In this document: positions 9,812 through 18,021 of the stretch, piece by piece
How positions within the stretch are numbered: position 1 is the first letter of the stretch
How the letters are laid out: each line of letters begins with the position of its first letter
Assembly: GCA_026415325.1 (NCBI GenBank)
Contig: JAOAHH010000035.1
Coordinates: 1-64,000, forward strand
Direction of reading: 5' to 3'
Origin: Thermodesulfobacteriota bacterium
Lineage (GTDB): Bacteria > Desulfobacterota > WTBG01 > CAIYCZ01 > CAIRTM01
Length of the DNA: 64,000 nucleotides
The notes under the pieces: generated by a model
Database searches by the model: none
What the model saw: the letters and a program-made list of their open reading frames with translations, nothing else
Told to the model about the DNA's origin: nothing
Position numbers and translations under genes: made by a program

Positions 9812-10669
9812 ATGGGAGCTTTGCCAAACCCGACACGAAACCCATCGGTTCAGCTTCCCTCACGCAGCACGATCCGCTCGTTTCAACGGCGCATCCTTGC
9901 CTACTACCAGTGCTGCGGCAGAAAACTACCGTGGCGGCAAACCCACGATCCATGGCATATCCTTATCTCTGAAGTCATGCTCCAGCAGACGCAGGTTGAG
10001 CGCGTGCTGGTGAAATTCAACGACTTTATTAAAAAGTTTCCCGACCCTGCGTCACTTGACCGTGCACCGCTGCATGCCGTGCTTGCCGCATGGTCTGGCC
10101 TTGGCTACAACCGCCGCGCTCTTGCCTTGAAAAAGTGTGCCCGCATCCTCTGTGCGCGTCATCAAGGACGGGTTCCCGAAGAGTACGAAACCTTGCTTTC
10201 GCTGCCCGGCATCGGTCCCTCTACCGCAGCGGCAGTCTGTGTGTTTGCTTTCAATAAGCCGCTCGTCTTTATCGAGACAAACATCCGAACCGTCTATCTT
10301 CACGTCTTTTTCCCGAAAGATCATGCCGTGAGCGACCAGAAGCTTTTGCCCGTTGTTGCGGAAACGCTGTATCAGAAGGATCCGCGCACGTGGTATAACG
10401 CGCTTATGGATTACGGTGCGTATTTAAAACGCCAAGGTAATAACCCTGGCCGACGCAGCAGCCAGTATACACGGCAGCAGCCGTTTCGCGGCTCTGACCG
10501 GGAGCTTCGCGGCAGCGTGCTTAAATTGCTCCTTGCAAAATCGCCGCTCACGCTCACCGGCATCGTGAAAGCAACCGGTAACGACGCTCAACGCGTGCGC
10601 AGCATTGTCGAGCAGCTTGTTGCCGAAGGGTTTATCTGCAGGAGAGGCCGCTTGCTTGCTTTGCCGTGA
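9812..10669 (+). CDS. MutY-like HhH-GPD DNA glycosylase without the iron-sulfur cluster
   Basis: A 285-residue helix-hairpin-helix DNA glycosylase of the MutY group, expected to remove adenine mispaired with 8-oxoguanine. Visible are LPWR (39-42), SEVMLQQTQV (with the catalytic-type Glu, about residue 54) and the hairpin LPGIGPSTAAAV (131-142). Two things differ from E. coli MutY. The usual Asp of LDGNV is replaced by Glu in IETNI (155). The four cysteines of the [4Fe-4S] loop are absent: the chain runs GAYLKRQGNNPGRRSS instead. The NUDIX-like mismatch-reading domain is also missing; in its place the last 60 residues look like a winged helix. It belongs to a short FeS-free subfamily; its exact base specificity is open. 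Confidence 0.82.
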   Translation: MGALPNPTRNPSVQLPSRSTIRSFQRRILAYYQCCGRKLPWRQTHDPWHILISEVMLQQTQVERVLVKFNDFIKKFPDPASLDRAPLHAVLAAWSGLGYNRRALALKKCARILCARHQGRVPEEYETLLSLPGIGPSTAAAVCVFAFNKPLVFIETNIRTVYLHVFFPKDHAVSDQKLLPVVAETLYQKDPRTWYNALMDYGAYLKRQGNNPGRRSSQYTRQQPFRGSDRELRGSVLKLLLAKSPLTLTGIVKATGNDAQRVRSIVEQLVAEGFICRRGRLLALP

Positions 10670-10861
10670 ATAACCGTTGTCCTTTCCTCCCTCGCCGCTT
10701 CCGCAGCATGCCGTGATTGCCCTTCTCAATTGCGGAAGGGGGAGCAGTGTTCAGTTCGATCTTTCGCTATCGTCATTGTGCGACAGCGCAGGTGCAGCTC
10801 CAACCGCAAACCATGATCGCTCTTGATACTGCGGGTTTTGGGATTGGAATTCGGGTCACGC

Positions 10862-12475
10862 CTACATCCTGTCAAGTTTGTACAGGAGCGTGCGGCGGCC
10901 GATGCCGAGGAGCTTTGCAGCGCGGGAACGGTTGTTGCGGGCCTGCTCCAGCGCCCGCCTAATGAGGCAGCGTTCTGCCTTGTCAACAGTTTCGCTGATC
11001 ACGGTCTTATAATCAAACCGTCCTTCTGGGATCACGACCCGTACCCCTTCGCTCTCCTCCTGCGCAAGCCCGAGATCTTCGGGTTTGATGGTTTCGCTAT
11101 TTGAGAGCACAGCTGCTTGCTCGACCACGTTGCGCAGTTCCCTGACATTGCCCTTCCACGGCGCATTGCGCAGCAAGGAAAGCGCCTCCCGTGAAAACCA
11201 CTTTTCACCAAGCCCGTGGGTTCGGCAAAACTCTTTGAGAAAAAAGTTGGCGAGCAGCGGAATATCATCGCGCCGCTGCCGCAGAGGCGGCAGCCAGATT
11301 TCGACAACCTTAAGACGGTAATAGAGATCTTCCCGGAACGCACCTTCCCGGATTGCTGCCGGCAGATCGCGGTTGGTTGCAGCAATCACGCGGACATCAA
11401 TCGGTATTGTTTTCGCTGAACCGACCCGCTGGACCTCGCGTTCCTGCAGCACCCTGAGAATCTTTGCCTGCGTGGCAGCAGACATATCGCCGACCTCGTC
11501 AAGAAACAGCGTGCCGCCGTGCGCCTGCTCAAACTTACCTGCGCGTCGCTCCACACCGGTTGCAACTCCTTTTTCAATCCCGAAAAGCTCACTCTCGAGG
11601 ATGCTTTCCGGAAGGGCTGCACAGTTAATGGAAATGAGTGGTCCGTTTGCCCTGCTGCTTGCATAGTGGAGCGCCCGTGCAATGAGCTCCTTGCCCGTGC
11701 CGCTCTCGCCGGTAATCAGTACGTTCACATCAACACCGGCAACCTTGCGGACTTTCTTCATGACCTCGGCAAACGAAGCGCTCGTCCCGATAATCACATC
11801 GGGCGAGACGGTTTTGCCGAGTTCGTTGCGCAGATCGATATTTTCTCGGGCAAGCCGGTCATGCGATTCGCGCAGCCGTTCATAGAGGCGGGCATTTTCA
11901 AGCGCTGTGGCAGATGAGTTTGCAATAATGCTCAGAATACGTTCCTTATCTGGTGTAAAAGCACCGGGAGTGGTATGGCTCAGATTCAGAACTGCAATGA
12001 CGCGCTCTCCTACGGTCAGTGGGATACACATGAGCGAACGCACCTGCACCGCCATGCTGGGAAGATTTGTAAAGCGGGGATCGGTGAGCACGTCATGCAC
12101 GATGATTGAGGTGCCGGTCCGGACAACCTCGCCTGCAACCGAGCTTCCGGAAGCAAGTCGTGTGGAGGTGGAGGTGTCGTCGAAAAACGCTGCGGTGGTG
12201 TCATATGCTCCTTTTGCAGCGCACAGGACAAGGTCCCCGCGCTCATCCACAAGCATAAGCGAGCAGTTATCAGGATCGAGTTCTTGCTGGATGATGGTAA
12301 CAATAGCCGTACAGACTGAAGCGACGTCGGTGATATCGCGCAGGGCATCGCCGATCCGGCGAATGAGTGACAGCTCCTCTATTTTCTCAAGGTACTTGCT
12401 GTTAATATCGGCAAGAAGTTTTTTCAGGGTATCGCGCTCGCGCGCGAGTTCCTCCATCTGTTGTTCATTGCCCAT
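10862..12475 (-). CDS. GAF/AAA+/Fis regulator of the sigma54-activator family with altered GAFTGA loop
   Basis: A 537-residue NtrC/FhlA-type regulator: an N-terminal coiled coil (1-40), a GAF sensor domain (about 45-195), a AAA+ ATPase domain (about 225-455; Walker A GESGTGKE at 257, Walker B GGTLFLDE at 320) and a C-terminal Fis-type helix-turn-helix (about 495-537). The GAFTGA loop that contacts sigma54 reads GVATGV at 303-308, so the key Phe is lost. The protein may not activate sigma54 in the normal way. The ATG at 12475 follows AAGAGGT. It is the last gene of a leftward block below the YprB-like nuclease, with 77 bases between them. No sigma54 promoter was found nearby. Confidence 0.88.
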   Translation of the reverse strand: MGNEQQMEELARERDTLKKLLADINSKYLEKIEELSLIRRIGDALRDITDVASVCTAIVTIIQQELDPDNCSLMLVDERGDLVLCAAKGAYDTTAAFFDDTSTSTRLASGSSVAGEVVRTGTSIIVHDVLTDPRFTNLPSMAVQVRSLMCIPLTVGERVIAVLNLSHTTPGAFTPDKERILSIIANSSATALENARLYERLRESHDRLARENIDLRNELGKTVSPDVIIGTSASFAEVMKKVRKVAGVDVNVLITGESGTGKELIARALHYASSRANGPLISINCAALPESILESELFGIEKGVATGVERRAGKFEQAHGGTLFLDEVGDMSAATQAKILRVLQEREVQRVGSAKTIPIDVRVIAATNRDLPAAIREGAFREDLYYRLKVVEIWLPPLRQRRDDIPLLANFFLKEFCRTHGLGEKWFSREALSLLRNAPWKGNVRELRNVVEQAAVLSNSETIKPEDLGLAQEESEGVRVVIPEGRFDYKTVISETVDKAERCLIRRALEQARNNRSRAAKLLGIGRRTLLYKLDRM

Positions 12476-12552
12476 GGTTACCTCTTGAGCAGATCTCAGG
12501 CAAGTGCCTGCAGATGTTCGCAGGCACACCATAGCACAGGAGCCGGCTCTGT

Positions 12553-13341
12553 TCAAGGCGCAGAGGATCGGAACGCACTGCCACACCGGTCAAAACCGGT
12601 TGCTGCTCGCAACAGTTCGTACATCCTTTCTGCAAGCGGAAATAAATTGACCGTGTCGCACCGGTTATACTCCACAAGCAGGCTCAGCGCCTCCTCACTC
12701 CCCTGACGTGCCGCATGCCAGAGCCGCACCGCATCGTAGCCGTCAAAACCACTCACGGTTTGAGGCCGGGTAAGTCCCTGTTGCTGTTCCAGCTTTTTGA
12801 GTCCGCCTTTCATCCCGATGCTCCGCGCGGCAAAGCAGAGATCAAAATGCAATCCGGTGAAGCGAACGCCCAGCGTTTCGTGCAAAAACGGCATGTCAAA
12901 CACCGAACCGAAAAACGTGATGAGATATGAATATGCTTTTAGTTCCTGCTCAAGACGCTGTTTGCCAAGGCTGCTGCCGCGGACAAGCGCCCGATAGTCC
13001 ATCCCGTCATACAGCCCGACCACGGTAACGTACCCGCCCTGCTGAGGGCTGAAGCCGTTTGTTTCAATATCCAGTGCCACAGCTTGGTCGCGCAGCAGCG
13101 GAAACAACCGCCAATGATCCCGTGGCTTCAAAAAGCGGGCAAAAAAAGCCGCGTCGCGCGCCCTGAGCCGGTCTTGAACCATGTAAAGCTGCGCATCATA
13201 CCACCGTTTCTGTTCATTGCTCATCCATGGAATTGCTTGTGCGCTCAAAAAATCATCCCAGCAGCGAATACCTTCCTGCCACAGGCGCTGTTCCCGCGTC
13301 CGGCCGATCCCCTGCAGAAAAGTAAAGGTGTGCTCAATCAT
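12553..13341 (-). CDS. YprB-like RNase H-fold exonuclease
   Basis: A 262-residue protein of the predicted RNase H-like (YprB) nuclease family. The DEDD-type acidic residues are visible in ALDIETNGF (about residue 90), in FFGSVFDMPFL (about 143) and in the C-terminal EYNRCDTVNL (about 228). The first 80 residues form a helical extension common in this family. It probably acts as a 3'-5' exonuclease on DNA or RNA; the substrate is unknown. Its ATG overlaps the stop of the Acs-like gene as ATGA, so translation is coupled. I rejected an upstream in-frame start at 13377 because it lies inside the preceding gene. Confidence 0.8.
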   Translation of the reverse strand: MIEHTFTFLQGIGRTREQRLWQEGIRCWDDFLSAQAIPWMSNEQKRWYDAQLYMVQDRLRARDAAFFARFLKPRDHWRLFPLLRDQAVALDIETNGFSPQQGGYVTVVGLYDGMDYRALVRGSSLGKQRLEQELKAYSYLITFFGSVFDMPFLHETLGVRFTGLHFDLCFAARSIGMKGGLKKLEQQQGLTRPQTVSGFDGYDAVRLWHAARQGSEEALSLLVEYNRCDTVNLFPLAERMYELLRAATGFDRCGSAFRSSAP

Positions 13342-15047
13342 AGGCTCATGGTACGCACAGGGAGCCCGAGCTCCCATGCCTTGAGCACGCGGCGCAGAAT
13401 CGTGCCGTTTTGATCGCGGGGCAGATCTTCGCAGAACTGAATTTCCTGCGGTGCAATATCAGGTGAAAAGTTGTTTTTGACAAAGGTCATGATCTTTTGT
13501 TGGAGCAGCGGACTCGCACGGTAGGTCGGTTTCAGACGGATAAATGCTTTAAGTTTTCGTTGCTCATCGGTGTGGTGCACTCGGATGACCGCAGCCTCGG
13601 CAACAGCAGGATGCTGCTGCAGGGTTTTTTCGATCTCAGCAAATCCGGTTTTACCCGCAGCGGTGATGATCACGTCATCGGTTCTGCCCTGATGGAAAAA
13701 ATAGCCGTCATGATCGACAAACGCCGTATCATCAGTGACAAACCACCCCTGATGTCTGAAGTAGCGGCGGTACTCGTCAGCCTTTTCCCAAATGCCGCGC
13801 ACCATCGCCGGCCATCCCTGCTTGAGCGCAAGGTTGCCCATGGTAAAAAACGGCACCTGCTGGCCATCCTCATCGAGCACCGTTGCCGTAATCCCGGGCA
13901 AAGGTTTTCCGAGATACCCCGGTTTGATCGGAAGGCAGGGGAAGTTCGCAAGCGTTATCATTCCGGTCTCGGCGGTCCACCAGGTATCGTGAACCGGCAG
14001 ACCGAGGATGCGCATCAGCGTATAGATAAGATCCGGAAACAGCGGCTCGACAACACTTGCAAGATGCCGAAGACTGGTAAGATCAAACTGCCGGGGCAAC
14101 TCCTCGCCTGCGGCAGCAAGGATCCGGTACACGGTCGGGATGGTGTAGAGCACCGCGATCCGATGATCCTGAATAAAACGGTAGATAGTGCAGGCATCAT
14201 GCATCTTGCCGGTCACAAAACTCGTTGCGCCGCACAGCCACGGCGCAAAAGCACTGTACACCACATTCATCAGCCACCCCGGCTGCGCCTGCGTCCACAC
14301 CACATCACCTGCCCGAATATCAAGCGCCCACCGGGCGGTGATGAGATAGCCGCGCATAGCATCGTGGACGTGAACGAGCCCTATGGGCCGGCCGTCCTGC
14401 CCTGACGTATAGATGAGAAACAGCGGATCTTCCCGATCGACCCATTCGATTTCGAGATCTTCCGATGCATTCTCTATCAGATCTTCCCACCACAGTTCTC
14501 CTGCGTCAGGATCGGTGCAGTCACCCACAATGATGATATGTTCAAGATCCGGGAATTCTTCTGCCGGCACATGGGCACGGCGGTTAGATGTGGTAATCAA
14601 AAATTTGCCGCGGCCGTCAAGCATGCGTGCTTTGACCGCAGCTTCACGGAAATTGCTGTACAGCGGGACGATGATCGCGCCGATTTTTGCACATCCTGCA
14701 AGTGCAATGTAGAGTTCGGGCAGTGATGGGAGGAACAAAAACACGCGATCGCCCTTGCCCACCCCAAGCCCGCGCAGCGCATTGCCAAGCCGGTTTGAGA
14801 GGAGTTGCATCTGACCGTAGGTGATCGTTGTCACGCGCTCGCCGCGGCGGTACACAAGACAAGGGCGGCATGAGGCATTTGGGTCTTCGGCATGACGGTC
14901 AATGGCTTCATAGCCGATGTTCACCTTGCCGGTTGTATGCCATGAAAAGAAAGCATTCGTGTCATCCCACGAAAAACTGCTTCGTGCAGCTTCGTAATCC
15001 GCAAGGTTTGCATTTCCCGACCGCGGGGGGATTTTGTTCTCAAACAT
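13338..15047 (-). CDS. Acetyl-CoA-synthetase-like AMP-binding protein with degraded catalytic motifs
   Basis: A 569-residue protein of the ANL adenylating-enzyme superfamily, close in size and motif order to AcsA-type acetyl-CoA synthetases. DTWWTAETG (354-362) matches the acetate-pocket motif, and GYFFHQGRTDDVI (448-460) keeps the hinge Asp. However, the phosphate loop reads YTSGQDGRPIG (213-223) instead of YTSGTTGKPKG, the VSGHRI-type loop reads TAAGKTG, and the A10 motif reads PRDQNGTILRR with Thr549 where the catalytic lysine should be. The adenylation half-reaction is therefore likely impaired or lost. It is translationally coupled to the YprB-like gene and lies downstream of an AcuC-like deacetylase. 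It could be a pseudoenzyme, a thioesterification-only enzyme or a regulator. Confidence 0.85.
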   Translation of the reverse strand: MFENKIPPRSGNANLADYEAARSSFSWDDTNAFFSWHTTGKVNIGYEAIDRHAEDPNASCRPCLVYRRGERVTTITYGQMQLLSNRLGNALRGLGVGKGDRVFLFLPSLPELYIALAGCAKIGAIIVPLYSNFREAAVKARMLDGRGKFLITTSNRRAHVPAEEFPDLEHIIIVGDCTDPDAGELWWEDLIENASEDLEIEWVDREDPLFLIYTSGQDGRPIGLVHVHDAMRGYLITARWALDIRAGDVVWTQAQPGWLMNVVYSAFAPWLCGATSFVTGKMHDACTIYRFIQDHRIAVLYTIPTVYRILAAAGEELPRQFDLTSLRHLASVVEPLFPDLIYTLMRILGLPVHDTWWTAETGMITLANFPCLPIKPGYLGKPLPGITATVLDEDGQQVPFFTMGNLALKQGWPAMVRGIWEKADEYRRYFRHQGWFVTDDTAFVDHDGYFFHQGRTDDVIITAAGKTGFAEIEKTLQQHPAVAEAAVIRVHHTDEQRKLKAFIRLKPTYRASPLLQQKIMTFVKNNFSPDIAPQEIQFCEDLPRDQNGTILRRVLKAWELGLPVRTMSL

Positions 15048-15067
15048 AATGCTCTGAATGTCGAGCG

Positions 15068-15232
15068 TTAGTTACCGTTTCTCGGCTCGGGCACTCCATA
15101 CACAATGTCCTTCTCCTCCGCAGCGTCCATCGAGCCGCGCAAGGCGTCTGCCATTTCCCATAGTTCGGCTTCGTAGCCGACGATGGCACTTGTGGTTTTC
15201 CCTCTCTTTCGGTTTTTCTTTTGCTTTGCCAT
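15068..15232 (-). pseudogene. Remnant of a type I restriction-modification methylase (HsdM N-terminus)
   Basis: A 54-codon reading frame, ATG at 15232 and TAA at 15070-15068. After a basic start (MAKQKKNRKRGKTT) it reads GYEAELWEMADALRGSMDAA (from residue 19), a close match to the N-terminal signature of HsdM. The usual continuation, YKHVVLGLIFLKYISD, is replaced by an unrelated tail (IVYGVPEPRNGN). No other hsdM, hsdS or hsdR sequence is visible around it. I read it as the decayed stub of a lost restriction system. It stops 20 bases before the ATG of the Acs-like gene, so it may now be only a leader peptide on that mRNA. Confidence 0.65.
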
Positions 15233-15491
15233 GACCTACCCTGAGCAGAATGAAATACGTAACGTGAAAAATTTCCTCATTATCAACGATGGCGTATTGC
15301 CTTTTTGTGGAAGAGCATCTGGTTGAGATAACATCGTCGCTTTACCCAATAATAAATTCGCCTCACACCACACCACCCTCTCAATGTTGGTGCAAAAGCC
15401 AGAGGATCGGGTTCCCGGTGTTGCAAAATGGAGGGTGCGGGAGGTTCGTATAAGGAACACATTGTCCAAATAACAATCCCCGATTCATCCT
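15233..15491. other. Gene-free stretch between the hsdM remnant and the AcuC-like gene
   Basis: Both strands contain only short frames with no recognisable motif. A 77-codon minus-strand frame (15469-15236) has a composition typical of chance translation. Together with the hsdM stub this looks like a scar where longer accessory DNA was lost. Confidence 0.5.
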
Positions 15492-16556
15492 TTAACGCGC
15501 TTCAGCAAGGCAGGGCCAGTGCGGCAGAAGCTGCTGCGTGACAACTTCGATAATTTCGGGCACCTCAGATCCGCTTCGCAGCCCGGCCGTGCCGAGGCTT
15601 TGCGCTTCCTGCGGCACACCCTCGAGCATGGTTTTAAGCACCGCTTTCACCGACTTGCGCAACGCCCCGAGGTCGTACCCGCCTTCAAGCAACATGATAC
15701 TCCTGCCGCCGCATGCAGCGTCGGCGATCCGCATGACCGTATCGGCAAGATAACTGTAACCGAGTTCGGTCATGTTCATCCCGCCGATCGGATCATCCAC
15801 ATGAGTGTCAAATCCGGCAGATACCAGCACAAGCTGCGGTCTATAGGCAGAGGCAATCGGTTCAAGGAGGCAACGGTATATCCGGGCAAAATCACGGTCA
15901 TCCTGCCGTGCCGGCAGCGGCACGTTAACGGTAAACCCGGTTCCCTCGCCTGTGCCGATTTCACTCAGCGCGCCGGTGCCGGGGAAAAAAGGAAAACGGT
16001 GGGTTGAGAACAGAAGGACGTTGGGGGTGGTTTCAAATATATGCTGGGTACCGTTTGGATGGTGGACATCCCAATCCACGATAAGGATCCGTTCCAAGCG
16101 GTGCGTCCGGATGGCGTATGCTGCTGCAATGGCAACATTGTTAAAAAGGCAAAACCCCATTTGCCTCCCCCGCTCTGCATGATGGCCGGGTGGACGGATC
16201 AGGGCAAACGCTGCATCAAGATCGCCCCGGCATACCCGATCCACGGCTTCTAAAACACCGCCCGCAGCAAGAAAGGCGACCTCGCAGGATTTCTCGGATG
16301 TGACCGTGTCAGGATCAAGATAGCGAAGCGGCTCTCCCGCAGTATCAAGGATCTTTTCAATATATTCAGGGGTATGCACCAACTCGATGTCTTCAAGACT
16401 TGCAAACCGCGGAGCAATATGCACCGTGTTCTGGCTCAATCCGTTTGCATCGAGCATGGTATAAATTGTTTCCAGACGGCGGGGAACTTCGATGTGGTGC
16501 ACACCGGTTTGGTGCAGAAGAAAACGAGGATCGCGGACAATACCGATACGGCGCAT
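15492..16556 (-). CDS. Histone-deacetylase-fold (AcuC/acetoin-utilisation type) lysine deacylase
   Basis: A 354-residue zinc-dependent deacetylase of the HDAC superfamily. The catalytic motifs are intact: RPPGHHAE (about residue 120; tandem His), [12 protein letters not shown] (about 134), the zinc ligands in DWDVHHPNG (about 160) and [14 protein letters not shown] (about 244), and the closing loop LEGGYD (about 295). In Bacillus the AcuC relative removes acetyl groups from the catalytic lysine of acetyl-CoA synthetase. Here an Acs-like gene lies 444 bases downstream on the same strand but lacks that lysine, so the target must differ or the pairing is relictual. The ATG at 16556 has GGAGCG upstream. 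Confidence 0.9.
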   Translation of the reverse strand: MRRIGIVRDPRFLLHQTGVHHIEVPRRLETIYTMLDANGLSQNTVHIAPRFASLEDIELVHTPEYIEKILDTAGEPLRYLDPDTVTSEKSCEVAFLAAGGVLEAVDRVCRGDLDAAFALIRPPGHHAERGRQMGFCLFNNVAIAAAYAIRTHRLERILIVDWDVHHPNGTQHIFETTPNVLLFSTHRFPFFPGTGALSEIGTGEGTGFTVNVPLPARQDDRDFARIYRCLLEPIASAYRPQLVLVSAGFDTHVDDPIGGMNMTELGYSYLADTVMRIADAACGGRSIMLLEGGYDLGALRKSVKAVLKTMLEGVPQEAQSLGTAGLRSGSEVPEIIEVVTQQLLPHWPCLAEAR

Positions 16557-16652
16557 GGCAGCGCTCCGAAAAAAACACTGTTCCAGCGGTGATTATAATC
16601 CGGTCGGGGAAATACTCAAGTTTTTTGAGGTCAAAACGCGCTCATTTTCCTT

Positions 16653-16681
16653 TTGACCGGTACCGGGGTTTTTGATATAAA
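16653..16681 (+). promoter_or_regulatory. Promoter of the tRNA-Ala gene
   Basis: TTGACC (16653-16658), a 17-base spacer, then TATAAA (16676-16681). Transcription would begin near 16688, about 30 bases before the mature tRNA. Both boxes are near consensus, as expected for a stable-RNA gene. Confidence 0.75.
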
Positions 16682-16716
16682 AATTTTCCGACAAACTACA
16701 TCAAGCGGTACGTTGT

Positions 16717-16792
<76 letters not shown>

Positions 16793-16809
16793 TCATACTG
16801 AAAACAGAC

Positions 16810-16854
16810 AGCGGAGCATTCCTGCACCATAAGGAAGGCTCCGCTGCTTTTTTT
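16810..16854 (+). terminator. Rho-independent terminator after tRNA-Ala, probably bidirectional
   Basis: AGCGGAGC (16810-16817) pairs with GCTCCGCT (16838-16845), extended inside by ATTCCT with AGGAAG, and is followed by a T-run at 16848-16854. On the minus strand the same hairpin is followed by TGTCTGTTTT and lies just after the stop of the E2-like gene, so it can serve both convergent units. Confidence 0.85.
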
Positions 16855-16875
16855 CAATACCCGAGCAGGTTGGTC

Positions 16876-17847
16876 CTATATCGCATCCCCCGGTTTCCAC
16901 TCGTAGATCTTTTCTGGATGCTCAATATAGCTTCGGAGGTAATCAAACCCTCCAAACCCTGCACCTGCATCGAATGCCCGATGGTCCATTGTGGCAAAAA
17001 ATGTCACCATGTGGCGCGGCACGATCTTGCCGTCAACAACCTGCGGGGCAAGGTGAAAATCGCTCAGACCGAACATGACGATTTCTGGCGGGGTTATGAC
17101 CGTCACAGTCTGATGACCCGACACCATCATGCCGTTGTTTGCTAGGGTGCAGGTCGCGCCGAGAATATCGTTGACCTGAAGTTTTTGATCCTCCGGCACA
17201 TTCTTGAATTCAGGGTCTGGTTGAACCCGGTTCCATAACAGCATGCGCAGCACCATCCAGATACCGCTCAGCTCTTTAAAATTGAGCTCCCTAAGCATTG
17301 TCTTAAAGTAAGCAAACGCAGCTTTTTTGTAAAGCTCATTGGCATCGGTCCGGCGCGCCTTGCGGGTGAGGTCTCGCATTTCAGCGGCAACGGTCTCGAT
17401 CGTCTTGCGGTGAGGATTCCGGACAATCGGTTTGATCACCCCGAATTTGGTGTTCACGGTATAGCTCACGTTAATGTCCTCGGCAATGTAGAGGGTGCCG
17501 CCGTCGCGCCATCGCCGGTAGTCAAGAAACGCATTGCAGTCAGGCGTATGTTCAAGCGCATGGGCAAGCGCTTTGACGAAGAACGCCGAATAGTTCTTCC
17601 GCACGGCGCGGCGCAACCTGAACTGTTCAGGAGTTTCGCCGTCGCGCGGCTGAAGCCTCCGTTCGGTTTCCCGGGTATACTCGACAAGCGGTGTCACATC
17701 ATAATGGGTGATCATGGCAGCATGGGGGATGGTGCGCGCAGACTGAGAGAGGACATACGCAACGCTTTGTCGAAGAAAACTGAGCGGCCGCTCCTCACGG
17801 ATTTTTACGTGTTTGCGGACATAAGCGATTTTGTAATTTTGGAACAT
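16876..17847 (-). CDS. Stand-alone E2-type (2-oxoacid dehydrogenase) acyltransferase domain protein
   Basis: A 323-residue protein consisting only of the catalytic (chloramphenicol-acetyltransferase-like) domain of dihydrolipoamide acyltransferases. The active-site His motif is present as MDHRAFDAG near residue 295 (usual form HRxxDG). TVTVITPPEIVMFGLSDF and the APQVVDGKIV stretch match the core strands of E2 proteins. No lipoyl domain, no peripheral-subunit-binding domain and no E1 or E3 gene are present nearby, so it is not an ordinary pyruvate dehydrogenase core. It may transfer acyl groups to another carrier or act on a separate complex. The ATG at 17847 has an excellent AGGAGGT. Confidence 0.8.
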   Translation of the reverse strand: MFQNYKIAYVRKHVKIREERPLSFLRQSVAYVLSQSARTIPHAAMITHYDVTPLVEYTRETERRLQPRDGETPEQFRLRRAVRKNYSAFFVKALAHALEHTPDCNAFLDYRRWRDGGTLYIAEDINVSYTVNTKFGVIKPIVRNPHRKTIETVAAEMRDLTRKARRTDANELYKKAAFAYFKTMLRELNFKELSGIWMVLRMLLWNRVQPDPEFKNVPEDQKLQVNDILGATCTLANNGMMVSGHQTVTVITPPEIVMFGLSDFHLAPQVVDGKIVPRHMVTFFATMDHRAFDAGAGFGGFDYLRSYIEHPEKIYEWKPGDAI

Positions 17848-18021
17848 GGGACCTCCTGTACTATGGGTCACCTGTAATGAAAGGGGATGGCCTTGAGTTT
17901 TTACAAAATCAACACCCTTGTCAAGGACAATCATTTCTGCCAGCCTGATAACAGGGTTGCCTTTTTAGGGCTAAATAGATAGATTGTTGCTTGAGCGGAA
18001 TACTGATGGGTTGAGAACTCG

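Noticed and set aside
10698-10738. Inverted repeat CTTCCGCA / TGCGGAAG after the MutY-like gene
   Set aside because: The loop is 25 bases and no T-run follows; it competes with an alternative CCCTTC/GAAGGG pairing, so I do not call it a terminator.
13497-14405. A 302-codon plus-strand frame inside the Acs-like gene
   Set aside because: Antisense shadow: the opposite strand carries ordered motifs of the AMP-binding family, while this frame shows none.
15236-15469. A 77-codon minus-strand frame between the AcuC-like gene and the hsdM stub
   Set aside because: No ribosome binding site or recognisable motif, and composition typical of chance translation.
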